A DNA stretch of 13,747 nt from an uncultured Amylibacter sp. (GTDB lineage: Bacteria; Pseudomonadota; Alphaproteobacteria; Rhodobacterales; Rhodobacteraceae). A program made the translations under genes and the position numbers. The number at the start of each line of letters is the position of its first letter. Within the stretch, counting starts at the first letter, position 1. Positions 1 through 6,558 of the stretch are shown here, piece after piece. Location: the NCBI GenBank assembly GCA_938001995.1, contig CALLAV010000010.1, positions 1 through 13,747 on the forward strand, in the 5' to 3' direction. Under the pieces are notes generated by a model. The model saw only the letters and a list, made by a program, of their open reading frames with translations, was not told the DNA's origin and searched no databases.

Positions 1-120
1 TTCTGGCAAGAAGACAACACTGATCTGTCTTTGGCCAAAATCGCGCAAATTCGGGCTGTTTCGGTTGTTTTATCAACAGGACTTGCTATTTTGGGCGTAA
101 CCCCGATGGAAGAAATGTAA
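1..120 (+). CDS. argS: arginyl-tRNA synthetase, C-terminal end (partial)
   Basis: The window opens inside this gene; only the last 39 residues and the TAA stop are visible. They read as the end of the anticodon-binding helical domain of class I arginyl-tRNA synthetase, with the characteristic finish VVLSTGLAILGVTPMEEM (family pattern: VL..GL.LLGV..P..M). The enzyme charges tRNA-Arg with arginine in the cytoplasm. The catalytic HIGH and KMSKS regions lie upstream of the window. In related alphaproteobacteria argS is followed by a SPOR-domain gene and nagZ, as here, which supports the call. No convincing terminator is visible in the 83 bases before the next gene. Confidence 0.88.
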   Translation, partial: FWQEDNTDLSLAKIAQIRAVSVVLSTGLAILGVTPMEEM

Positions 121-150
121 CAAAAAGGCGCAAAGCCATACATTTCGGGG

Positions 151-177
151 TTGGAGCAGATAGACACACAATATAAT
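151..177 (+). promoter_or_regulatory. candidate sigma-70 promoter for the SPOR-nagZ-scpAB operon
   Basis: A perfect -10 hexamer TATAAT lies at 172-177. The best -35 candidate, TTGGAG at 151-156, has a short 15-base spacer. Transcription would start near 184, just ahead of the AAGAGG ribosome-binding site (189-194) and the ATG at 204. That makes the in-frame GTG at 180 unlikely as the translation start. The -10 sits inside an 18-base dyad, CACACA-N6-TGTGTG (165-182), a possible operator. Confidence 0.5.
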
Positions 178-203
178 GTGTGCGGATAAAGAGGCAAAAC
201 CCG

Positions 204-1133
204 ATGGCGAAAGCACAAACGGACTCCGTGGATCAAGCACCAGCACCTGCTGGCGGGCTTGGTGTTGTGAAAACAGCAATAAATTGGGGCGTTGCGGCGC
301 TCTCGCTCGCTGTGATTGCTGGCTTTGTATATTGGACCGTAAACCTTGGAACGCGCGACCCGCATGATGTGCCGATTGTGCGCGCGATGGAAGGACCATC
401 CCGTGTGGCGCCTGATGATCCAGGTGGAAAACAAGCGTCCCATCAAGGGCTTGCCGTGAACTCCGTACAATCCGAAGGCGGCGTGGCCGACCCATCGAAC
501 ACCGTCGTGTTGGCGCCAGAGCCGGCGCAATTGTCAGACGATGATCAACCCGTGACAAAGGCAAGCCAAGTGCAAACAGTGGCAGCACAGCCTGCACAAG
601 AACCTGTCGCGGATCCTGAAACAGAAGTGGCGCAATCCGAAGAAGACCTCGACGCAATCGAAATCGCAGATCAGGTGGCGGAACAACTGGCGCAACAACA
701 GCTTGCCAATATCGACCCTGCCACGATCCCGCGCGACAATATTCGCGGCACAAGCTATTCCCCAAGCGCATCCTTGCGTCCGAAAGGGCGTCCAACGGGG
801 CTGTCCACTGAAATTACGGCTGTTCAGCCGACCGCGTCCACTGGCGCAACCCAAGATGTTGCCGCCGTGGACAGCGTTCCCTTGGGCACGCGTTTGATCC
901 AGCTTGGCGCGTATGACAGCGCTGACTTGGCGAAATCCGAATGGGCGAAACTGCTGGGTAAACATTCGCACCTTCTGGAAGACAAGAAACGTTTGGTGGT
1001 GTCTGCCCAATCTGGTGGACGCAAGTTCTATCGTCTGCGTGCGGCTGGCTTTAACTCGCTTGATGAATCTCGTGCGCTGTGTTCGGCTCTTCTCGCCGTT
1101 GGCACACCCTGCATTCCTGTGACGGCCCGCTGA
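204..1133 (+). CDS. SPOR-domain membrane protein
   Basis: A bitopic inner-membrane protein of 309 residues. A short cytoplasmic N-terminus leads to one membrane helix at about residues 26-47 (INWGVAALSLAVIAGFVYW). A long, acidic, Pro/Gln/Ala-rich periplasmic linker follows, with an alpha-helical Glu/Gln/Ala stretch near 150-175. A C-terminal SPOR domain covers about 229-309, beginning TRLIQLGAYDS. SPOR domains bind glycan strands stripped of stem peptides at the division septum, so a cell-wall or division role is likely. The start is placed at ATG 204, nine bases after AAGAGG, rather than at GTG 180, which would lie upstream of the predicted transcription start. The stop TGA overlaps the nagZ ATG by one base (TGATG at 1131-1135), consistent with translational coupling. 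Confidence 0.85.
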   Translation: MAKAQTDSVDQAPAPAGGLGVVKTAINWGVAALSLAVIAGFVYWTVNLGTRDPHDVPIVRAMEGPSRVAPDDPGGKQASHQGLAVNSVQSEGGVADPSNTVVLAPEPAQLSDDDQPVTKASQVQTVAAQPAQEPVADPETEVAQSEEDLDAIEIADQVAEQLAQQQLANIDPATIPRDNIRGTSYSPSASLRPKGRPTGLSTEITAVQPTASTGATQDVAAVDSVPLGTRLIQLGAYDSADLAKSEWAKLLGKHSHLLEDKKRLVVSAQSGGRKFYRLRAAGFNSLDESRALCSALLAVGTPCIPVTAR

Positions 1134-2140
1134 TGGCTGCGCGGGCCTGTATACTCGGTTGTCTTGGCCCGCAGCTCACCCCAGAGGAATCCGCCTATTT
1201 CCGTGATGCGGATCCGTGGGGTTTCATCATCTTTGCGCGCAACATTGAAACACCCGATCAGGTGCGCGCGCTAACGTCTGAACTGCGCGAAACTGTGGGC
1301 CGCAATGCCCCGATCCTGATCGACCAAGAGGGTGGGCGCGTGGCCCGTTTCCGTGCGCCGCACTGGCGCGAATGGGACCCAGCGTTGGATTTCGCAACGG
1401 CCTATGGCGAAAACGCCGAACAGGCCATGTATCTGCGTGGGCGCATGATTGCAGAGGATTTGCACAGTGTCGGCGTGGACGTGAACTGTACGCCAATGCT
1501 GGATGTAGCGACTGCTGACAGCCACGACATTATCCTTAACCGCTGTTACGGCGACGATCCCGAAACCGTCGCTGAAAATGGCCGTGCTTTGTCGAATGGT
1601 CAGCTGGACGGTGGCGTCTTGTCGATTATCAAACACATTCCGGGTCATGGCCGCGCCGATTTGGACAGCCACCATGACCTGCCACAGCTCGACACGCCGC
1701 TGGAAGAACTGCAAGCCACAGATTTTGTTCCGTTTCGCCGCTTGAACGACCTGCCAATGGCGATGACGGCGCATATAACGTACACCGCGATTGACCCTGA
1801 CACCTGCGCGACACTGTCGCCCAAAGCGATCAGCACAATCCGCAATGACATCGGTTTTGACGGTCTGCTGATGACCGACGATCTGTCTATGAAAGCCCTT
1901 GGCGGCACGTTTGAAGAGCGCACAGAGCGTGCTCTGTCTGCGGGCTGTGATATCATTCTCCATTGCAACGGCGAACGCGCCGAAATGGACCCGATCCTTG
2001 CCAATACCCCGAAATTGACTGGCCATTCTGCGGCCCGTGCGTCTGCTGCACTGGACCAACGATTTACGCCAGAACCCTTTGACCGCACTGCGGCGGAGGC
2101 TGAGCTGAAATCCCTTTTGAAAGACGCTGCCAATGTCTAA
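1133..2140 (+). CDS. nagZ: beta-N-acetylhexosaminidase (glycoside hydrolase family 3)
   Basis: A cytoplasmic peptidoglycan-recycling enzyme that removes N-acetylglucosamine from GlcNAc-anhydroMurNAc (peptide) products. It has 335 residues, normal for NagZ. The single-domain GH3 barrel shows the ILIDQEGGRVARF motif near residues 62-75. The flexible-loop signature KHIPGHGRADLDSHHDLP starts at K167 and carries the family's catalytic His-Asp pair. TDDLSMKALGG carries the likely nucleophile, D249. The start is ATG 1133, overlapping the SPOR stop. An upstream in-frame start would run deep into the SPOR gene and add residues that do not fit the family. No good ribosome-binding site precedes it, so translation probably depends on the upstream gene. 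Its last eight bases overlap scpA. In enterobacteria NagZ activity links wall recycling to beta-lactamase induction; nothing here shows that link. Confidence 0.95.
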   Translation: MAARACILGCLGPQLTPEESAYFRDADPWGFIIFARNIETPDQVRALTSELRETVGRNAPILIDQEGGRVARFRAPHWREWDPALDFATAYGENAEQAMYLRGRMIAEDLHSVGVDVNCTPMLDVATADSHDIILNRCYGDDPETVAENGRALSNGQLDGGVLSIIKHIPGHGRADLDSHHDLPQLDTPLEELQATDFVPFRRLNDLPMAMTAHITYTAIDPDTCATLSPKAISTIRNDIGFDGLLMTDDLSMKALGGTFEERTERALSAGCDIILHCNGERAEMDPILANTPKLTGHSAARASAALDQRFTPEPFDRTAAEAELKSLLKDAANV

Positions 2141-2933
2141 CGACCCGACTGCCGTGGACACCACGGACGATTTTGAAACCACCGAGGCGCGCATCGCATC
2201 CGAAGCCTTCCTCATCGACATTGACGGCTATGAAGGCCCGCTCGATCTGCTGCTGACCCTTGCGCGTACGCAAAAGGTGGACCTGCGCAAAATCAGCGTC
2301 CTTGCGCTGGCGCATCAATACCTTGCCTTTGTGGAACAGGCTAAAAAGTTGCGTATTGAGCTGGCCGCCGATTACCTTGTGATGGCCGCATGGCTCGCGT
2401 TCTTGAAATCCCGCCTGTTGCTGCCAGCGGACCCAGAAGAAGAGGGCCCGTCCGGCGAAGAACTTGCCGCGCACCTTGCCTTCCAACTGGAACGGTTAGA
2501 GGCCATGCGCCGCTCTGCCGCTCGCCTTATGGCACGGGATCAGTTGGGGCGCGATTTCTTTGCCCGTGGCATCCCCGAAGATGTGTCAGTGAAGAAACGC
2601 ATTGAATACAAGGCCACCGTGCTTGATCTGATGCAGGCCTATGCGCGGCTGAAAACAAAAGACAGCTTTGCGCCTTTGCACTTTGAAGAACGCGACCGCA
2701 TCCTAACGATGGAACAGGCGCTCGAACGCATGAAATCGCTGATGGGTCACGCCATGGATTGGGCCGATCTCTCGCAATTTCTGCCCGACGGCTGGTCCGA
2801 AGACCCCAAAAAGCGCCGCTCTGCGACCGCAGCAACGTTTGCCGCCTCGTTGGAACTTGTGAAAGCTGGCGTCATGGAAATTCGCCAAACGGACACGTTC
2901 GCCCCAATCCAATTGCGCAGACGGGAGGTGTAA
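2133..2933 (+). CDS. scpA: segregation and condensation protein A (kleisin)
   Basis: The kleisin subunit of the bacterial SMC condensin, bridging SMC heads and binding a ScpB dimer. It has 266 residues. The diagnostic N-terminal block IDGYEGPLDLLLTLARTQKVD occupies about 29-50. It is followed by KISVLALAHQYL and the helix ELAADYLVMAAWLAFLKSRLLLP (about 76-98), which contacts the SMC neck. A middle acidic/linker part leads to a C-terminal winged helix that contacts the SMC cap. The start ATG (2133) lies inside the nagZ reading frame (ATGTCTAA), giving an eight-base overlap and probable coupling. The extra 25 residues before the conserved block look like a variable extension. scpB follows after a two-base gap. 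Confidence 0.95.
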   Translation: MSNDPTAVDTTDDFETTEARIASEAFLIDIDGYEGPLDLLLTLARTQKVDLRKISVLALAHQYLAFVEQAKKLRIELAADYLVMAAWLAFLKSRLLLPADPEEEGPSGEELAAHLAFQLERLEAMRRSAARLMARDQLGRDFFARGIPEDVSVKKRIEYKATVLDLMQAYARLKTKDSFAPLHFEERDRILTMEQALERMKSLMGHAMDWADLSQFLPDGWSEDPKKRRSATAATFAASLELVKAGVMEIRQTDTFAPIQLRRREV

Positions 2934-2935
2934 TC

Positions 2936-3592
2936 ATGTCTGACGAAGTCAAAAACGAACAACCTGCCTCTATCACCGAGAGCCTCTTTGAGGCCCCGCC
3001 AATGGCCGAACAAGAACGCATGGTTGAGGCAATCCTCTTTGCCACTGTTGAACCCCAATCCAAAGTGCAAATCGAAAATCGCATGCCCCACGGATCCGAC
3101 GTGGCCGAAGCACTTGTGCATGTGCGCAAACGATACGAGGGCAGGGGCGTCAACCTCGTCAAAGTTGGCGACGGCTGGGCCTTTCGTACTGCACCCGACC
3201 TTGGCTTCTTGATGCAAAAAGAACAGGTCGAGGTGCGCAAACTGTCCCGCGCAGGTATCGAAACCCTAGCGATCATTGCATATCACCAGCCCGTCACCCG
3301 CGCCGAAATCGAAGAAATTCGCGGAGTATCCGTGTCCTCTGGCACCATCGACATGCTGATGGAACTTGACTGGATCAAACTTGGTCGCCGTCGCATGACA
3401 CCGGGTCGCCCCGTCACATTTATCGTCACGCAGACCTTCCTTGATCACTTCGGCCTTGAAAACCCGCGCGATCTGCCAGGCGTCAAAGAACTGCGCGATG
3501 CGGGCCTTCTGGACAATCGCCCACCCCCTGGTGCAGCCCTAGAGGTGCCTGATGAAGATGCCGAAGACGATCAAGAAGACATGTTTGGTTAA
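2936..3592 (+). CDS. scpB: segregation and condensation protein B
   Basis: The second accessory subunit of SMC-ScpAB condensin; it dimerises and binds the central part of ScpA. It has 218 residues. It is two winged-helix units in tandem: an N-terminal one beginning with EAILFATVEP, and a C-terminal one with the hallmark LSRAGIETLAIIAYHQPVTR followed by AEIEEIRGV. An acidic tail rich in Asp and Glu ends the protein. The start ATG 2936 is preceded by a strong GGAGGTG ribosome-binding site (2924-2930) and lies only two bases after the scpA stop, so the two are co-translated. Longer in-frame extensions upstream are only shadows of scpA. Confidence 0.95.
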   Translation: MSDEVKNEQPASITESLFEAPPMAEQERMVEAILFATVEPQSKVQIENRMPHGSDVAEALVHVRKRYEGRGVNLVKVGDGWAFRTAPDLGFLMQKEQVEVRKLSRAGIETLAIIAYHQPVTRAEIEEIRGVSVSSGTIDMLMELDWIKLGRRRMTPGRPVTFIVTQTFLDHFGLENPRDLPGVKELRDAGLLDNRPPPGAALEVPDEDAEDDQEDMFG

Positions 3593-3601
3593 CCACACGC
3601 C

Positions 3602-3640
3602 GCGCGAAAATTTGGTTTTCTGCCAAACCGCGCCTATATC
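3602..3640 (+). promoter_or_regulatory. hairpin and candidate promoter between scpB and the small gene
   Basis: The 80-base gap holds an imperfect hairpin: outer stem GCGCG/CGCGC (3602-3606 with 3629-3633), inner stem TTTGG/CCAAA (3611-3615 with 3623-3627), an internal AAAA bulge and a seven-base loop. No T-run follows, so it is not a standard terminator. A possible promoter overlaps it: TTGGTT (3612-3617), 17-base spacer, TATATC (3635-3640), placing a transcript start about 25 bases before the small gene's ATG. Both readings are tentative. Confidence 0.3.
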
Positions 3641-3672
3641 AATGCAAAGCGATCTATCGCAGGAGCAGACAC

Positions 3673-3921
3673 ATGAACGCTAATATGATTATCAACATGA
3701 TCATTCGGATGATCATGCGCAAAGGCATCAATGCAGGTATCAACAAAGGCATGGGCGCAATGCGTGGCGGCGGCGCTGGCAACCGTGGTGGCGGCGGAAA
3801 TCAAAAGGCTCAACACCACATGTCCGCTGAAGAACAAGCCGAGTTTGAAGAGTTCAAACGCCAGAAAAAGCTTGCCCGTAAAGCCGAACGCAAACGCCAA
3901 AACACAATAGAGCGGATGTGA
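3673..3921 (+). CDS. small basic Met/Ile- and Gly-rich protein, unknown function
   Basis: An 82-residue protein of unknown function. Three regions are visible. Residues 1-16 are a Met/Ile/Asn-rich hydrophobic or amphipathic helix (MNANMIINMIIRMIMR). Residues 17-43 are Gly/Asn-rich and flexible, containing GGGAGN and RGGGGN. Residues 50-82 form a highly charged Glu/Lys/Arg helix. A good ribosome-binding site, AGGAG at 3661-3665, lies seven bases before the ATG, and the base composition matches its neighbours, so it is very likely translated. The layout (membrane-seeking helix, flexible hinge, charged helix) suggests membrane association, but that is inference. I have an impression that similar small proteins occur in other Roseobacters, but I cannot confirm it. 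It may be read through from scpB or from its own promoter. Confidence 0.7.
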   Translation: MNANMIINMIIRMIMRKGINAGINKGMGAMRGGGAGNRGGGGNQKAQHHMSAEEQAEFEEFKRQKKLARKAERKRQNTIERM

Positions 3922-3931
3922 TCCGTTGCTT

Positions 3932-3957
3932 CTTTCTTCTGGCTAAAACATCCAAAA
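3932..3957 (-). repeat. TTTGGATRTTTT 3'-end element, copy 1
   Basis: Read on the minus strand: TTTGGATGTTTT (3945-3956), four variable bases, then the purine tract AGAAGAAAG (3932-3940). It follows directly on the hairpin at 3954-3981, downstream of dcd. One mismatch to copies 2 and 3 in the core (G for A). Confidence 0.5.
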
Positions 3958-3983
3958 GCGCCGCTACAACAGGGCGCTTTTTT
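3954..3983. terminator. bidirectional intrinsic terminator between the small gene and dcd
   Basis: A perfect nine-base-pair stem, AAAAGCGCC (3954-3962) with GGCGCTTTT (3973-3981), and a ten-base loop. On the plus strand it ends in a six-T run (3978-3983), a good terminator for the small gene. On the minus strand it follows the dcd stop and is continued by GGATGTTTT rather than a clean U-tract. The last T of the plus-strand run is also part of the dcd stop codon. Confidence 0.85.
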
Positions 3984-5062
3984 CACATTTTGAAATGCTT
4001 GGACAGCTTCAAACCCTGTCCCTGATAGTTTGATTTCAGATCGGCCCCGTACAAAACATCAGGCACCTCTGCCATCTTTTCATAAACCAAACGCCCTACA
4101 CTTTGCCCATGCTCAAGCGCAAATGGCGCTTCGTGACAGCGGACTTCTAAAACACCCCGTGACCCCGTGCCACCCGCCGCTGAATGCCCAAAGCCGGGAT
4201 CAAAGAACCCTGCATAATGCACCCGAAACTCGCCAACCATAGCCAGATAGGGCGCCATCTCGGCGGCACAATCAGGTGGAATATGAACCGCCTCACGGCT
4301 TACCAAAATATAAAACGCACCTGGGTCCAGAATGATCCCACCCGTTTTGCTCACCACAGGTTCCCAAAATTCGGCAGGGTCGTAGTGCCCAATTAAATCC
4401 AGATCAATCAACCCCGTGTGCGGCTTGGCGCGGTAGCCAACCAGCCCCGTGTCATCCCCATGCAAATCCACCGAAAACCCAAGCCCGCCGTCAATCTGCG
4501 CCACACCATCAACCAGCCCAATGGCCTCATGCATGGACGTCAGTGCATCATCGGACAACACGGATTTTCCGCTGCGAAACCGTATCTGATTAAGCCGCAT
4601 TCCCGGCCGCACCAGAACCGAAAAACTCCGCGGTGAAATCTCCGCATAAAGGGGCCCCGTATAGCCGCGCTCAATCCGGTCAAATTCAATCCCACGATCC
4701 ACAATGCAGCGCGTAAACAGGTCGAGCCGCCCTGTGGAAGACTTTGCATTCGCCACCGCATTCACACCTGCAGGCAGGTTCAGGCTCTCCATCAACGGCA
4801 CCACATAAACACAGCCCTTTTCCAGAACCGCCCCATCCGTCAAATCAATTTCGTGCATCTTGAACGCTTCAAGGCGCTCCGCCACTGTGGCCTCAGCCCC
4901 TGACAGAAACGATGCCCGCACCCGCCACGCCTTGGTCCCCAGCCGCAGATCCAGCGATGCTGGCTGCACTTGTCCCTCAACAGGGGGCAGATCGCAGGAA
5001 ATTTCCCCACGCGCCAACATGCCCGTGATGGCTTGGCTCGAAAGAACGCCTTGGTTGCTCAT
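3983..5062 (-). CDS. dcd: dCTP deaminase, two-domain alphaproteobacterial type
   Basis: Probably deaminates dCTP to dUTP, feeding dTMP synthesis via dUTPase. It has 359 residues, almost twice the roughly 190 of the E. coli enzyme, and reads as two dUTPase-like units in one chain. The N-terminal half shows QPASLDLRLG (33-42), KSSTGRLDLF (108-117), YTGPLYAEISPRSF (134-147) and RPGMRLNQIRF (152-162). The C-terminal half shows DPGAFYILVSREAVHIP (246-262), VHYAGFFDPGF (281-291), GSRGVLEVRCHEAPF (300-314) and GQSVGRLVYEKM (319-330). It ends with SNYQGQG (344-350), like the Dcd tail. Start ATG 5062 follows GGGGGAAGAG; a 34-residue upstream extension is in frame but lacks such a site and does not look like the family. 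A bifunctional deaminase/dUTPase cannot be excluded. Confidence 0.88.
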   Translation of the reverse strand: MSNQGVLSSQAITGMLARGEISCDLPPVEGQVQPASLDLRLGTKAWRVRASFLSGAEATVAERLEAFKMHEIDLTDGAVLEKGCVYVVPLMESLNLPAGVNAVANAKSSTGRLDLFTRCIVDRGIEFDRIERGYTGPLYAEISPRSFSVLVRPGMRLNQIRFRSGKSVLSDDALTSMHEAIGLVDGVAQIDGGLGFSVDLHGDDTGLVGYRAKPHTGLIDLDLIGHYDPAEFWEPVVSKTGGIILDPGAFYILVSREAVHIPPDCAAEMAPYLAMVGEFRVHYAGFFDPGFGHSAAGGTGSRGVLEVRCHEAPFALEHGQSVGRLVYEKMAEVPDVLYGADLKSNYQGQGLKLSKHFKM

Positions 5063-5086
5063 ATCTCTTCCCCCAGAAACTTGGGG
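5063..5086 (-). promoter_or_regulatory. leader hairpin covering the dcd ribosome-binding site
   Basis: In the dcd transcript, CCCCA (from 5082-5086) can pair with TGGGG (from 5071-5075) across a six-base loop. Four of the five Gs in the Shine-Dalgarno sequence GGGGGAAGAG (5065-5074) would be inside the stem, so folding could reduce translation. The rest of the 116-base divergent region to 5178 shows no clear promoter consensus on either strand. Confidence 0.35.
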
Positions 5087-5178
5087 ATTTATGCCGCAAA
5101 ATCCGCGCTTGCGCACCCCTGAAATACGCTTGCCTTCGTCCAGCTTCGCGTGTTTCTTACGCAAAACAGGAGCCTCCT

Positions 5179-6300
5179 ATGAAAATTGCCCCCTTTGCTG
5201 TCGAAATGTGGATGAATGATTGGGAAACCAAATGTGAACTGAACCTTGCTGAAACCTGCGTAGAATCACTCACCATTGCTGAACTCCTCGCGCTGGCAGG
5301 CAAAAACGACGATAGCCTATCTGACCTTCTGTCTATGAAAATGACCTATGGCGGCATCGAGGGCTCGGACCGTTTAAAGGCCGCAATAACCACGCTTTAC
5401 ACGGATCAATCGCCCGAAAACATCGTCACAACCCACGGCGCAATCGGGGCGAACGCGCTTGTGCATCAAACCCTTGTGGAACGGGGCGACAAAGTCATCG
5501 CTGTGGTCCCAACGTATCAGCAACACTACTCCATCCCTGCCAGCATCGGCGCGGATGTGCATCCGTTGAAACTGCGCGCGGATCAAAACTACCAACCTGA
5601 TCTCGACACACTCGCCACTATGGCCACTGCCGACACAAAACTCATCGCCATCAACAATCCCAACAATCCAACGGGTGCGCTGATGTCGCGCGAAACCCTA
5701 GAACAGATCGTCGAAATCGCGCGCAAAGCAGACGCATGGGTGCTGTGTGACGAGGTCTATCGTGGCACCAACCAAACGGGCAACGGCTTCGCGCCCGCTT
5801 TTGCAGACCTCTATGAAAAAGGCATCTCGACGGCATCTATGTCGAAATCCTTCTCCCTCGCTGGCCTGCGCCTTGGCTGGATCGCCGCGCCGCGCAACCT
5901 CATCGAACAGGTCATGATCCACCGTGACTACAACACCATATCCGTTGGAATGATCGACGACCATTTCGCAGCCCTCGCGCTGGAACACAAAGACGCGCTC
6001 ATTGCCCGCGCACAGCGCATCACTCGCACGAATCTACAAACCCTGTCAGATTGGGTGGACAGCGAAGCGCTGATTTCTTGGGTGAAACCCCAAGCGGGCA
6101 CAACCGCGCTGCTCACCTATGCGATGGACATCCCCAGCCGCGATCTTTGCATCGACATCCTACGGGAAACAGGCGTCATGTTCACTCCAGGCTCTGCGCT
6201 TGATATGGAAGGCACACTGCGCATCGGCTACGCCAACACTCCAGATATCATTAAACAAGGCCTCACCCGCGTCTCTGCCTACCTTGAAAAGCACGGGTAA
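5179..6300 (+). CDS. PLP-dependent aminotransferase, fold type I (class I/II)
   Basis: A 373-residue pyridoxal-phosphate enzyme of aspartate-aminotransferase fold. NNPNNPTG lies at about 159-166 (key N162), DEVYRG starts at D191 (contacts the PLP ring nitrogen), and SMSKSFSLAGLRLGW carries the Schiff-base lysine K223. GTLRIGY carries R348, expected to hold the substrate carboxylate. The N-terminus (VEMWMNDWETKCELNLAETCVESLTIAELL in part) resembles capreomycidine synthase-like proteins rather than classical AspC, but no antibiotic cluster is present, so the substrate is unknown. Start ATG 5179 follows AGGAG by six bases. The gene is divergent from dcd with 116 bases between them, and no pathway partner is adjacent. 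MalY-like or alliinase-like lyase activity is an alternative to transamination. Confidence 0.85.
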   Translation: MKIAPFAVEMWMNDWETKCELNLAETCVESLTIAELLALAGKNDDSLSDLLSMKMTYGGIEGSDRLKAAITTLYTDQSPENIVTTHGAIGANALVHQTLVERGDKVIAVVPTYQQHYSIPASIGADVHPLKLRADQNYQPDLDTLATMATADTKLIAINNPNNPTGALMSRETLEQIVEIARKADAWVLCDEVYRGTNQTGNGFAPAFADLYEKGISTASMSKSFSLAGLRLGWIAAPRNLIEQVMIHRDYNTISVGMIDDHFAALALEHKDALIARAQRITRTNLQTLSDWVDSEALISWVKPQAGTTALLTYAMDIPSRDLCIDILRETGVMFTPGSALDMEGTLRIGYANTPDIIKQGLTRVSAYLEKHG

Positions 6301-6322
6301 CACTTCACGAACCACGCAGAGC

Positions 6323-6347
6323 CTTTTTCTTGACCAAAATATCCAAA
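6323..6347 (-). repeat. TTTGGATRTTTT 3'-end element, copy 2
   Basis: Minus strand: TTTGGATATTTT (6336-6347), four variable bases (GGTC), then purine tract AAGAAAAAG (6323-6331). It has the same internal spacing as copy 1 and lies between the aminotransferase stop and tRNA-Pro. Confidence 0.5.
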
Positions 6348-6370
6348 TCCTAACGCACCAAAGCACGCTA
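6336..6370 (-). terminator. probable tRNA-Pro terminator
   Basis: Downstream of tRNA-Pro the minus strand can form an eight-base-pair hairpin, TAGCGTGC / TTTG / GTGCGTTA (6351-6370), with three G-U pairs. It is followed three bases later by TTTGGATATTTT. The U-tract is interrupted, so the terminator would be atypical. Confidence 0.4.
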
Positions 6371-6399
6371 AAACATCAATCCAGAAGGGACGGGGGAAA

Positions 6400-6476
6400 T
6401 GGTCGGGCTAGCAGGATTCGAACCTGCGACCTCTCGTCCCCCAGACGAACGCGCTACCAAGCTGCGCTATAGCCCG
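6400..6476 (-). tRNA. tRNA-Pro (anticodon GGG)
   Basis: A full cloverleaf can be drawn on the minus strand. Acceptor CGGGCTA pairs perfectly with TAGCCCG; the D stem is GCGC/GCGC; the anticodon stem is TTCGT/ACGAG; the loop CTGGGGG gives anticodon GGG; the T arm is GCAGG-TTCGAAT-CCTGC. The discriminator base is A and CCA is encoded (6400-6402). Total length is 77 bases with CCA. It reads CCC and CCU proline codons. It lies 82 bases downstream of the MerR gene, on the same strand. Confidence 0.97.
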
Positions 6477-6514
6477 ACACAATGTACAGGCTTTGCCTGT
6501 CTGTTGCTCGTCGT

Positions 6515-6543
6515 GATGTAAGGGGTTCGCCCGCGCACTTCAA
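6515..6543 (-). promoter_or_regulatory. candidate promoter of tRNA-Pro
   Basis: Minus strand TTGAAG (6538-6543), 17-base spacer, TACATC (6515-6520), about 38 bases before the mature tRNA. The leader between them holds a perfect six-base-pair hairpin with an AAA loop (6486-6500). Match to consensus is moderate; read-through from merR is the alternative. Confidence 0.35.
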
Positions 6544-6558
6544 GCCTGAAACGAAGCC

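Noticed and set aside
180..203. GTG start at 180 for the SPOR protein
   Set aside because: It overlaps the predicted -10/transcription start, and the ribosome-binding site AAGAGG lies after it, at a proper distance from ATG 204.
1271..2221. 316-residue open frame antisense to nagZ
   Set aside because: The nagZ frame carries all family motifs. The antisense product is Arg/Val/Gln-rich without domain features, as expected for a shadow in a moderately GC-rich genome.
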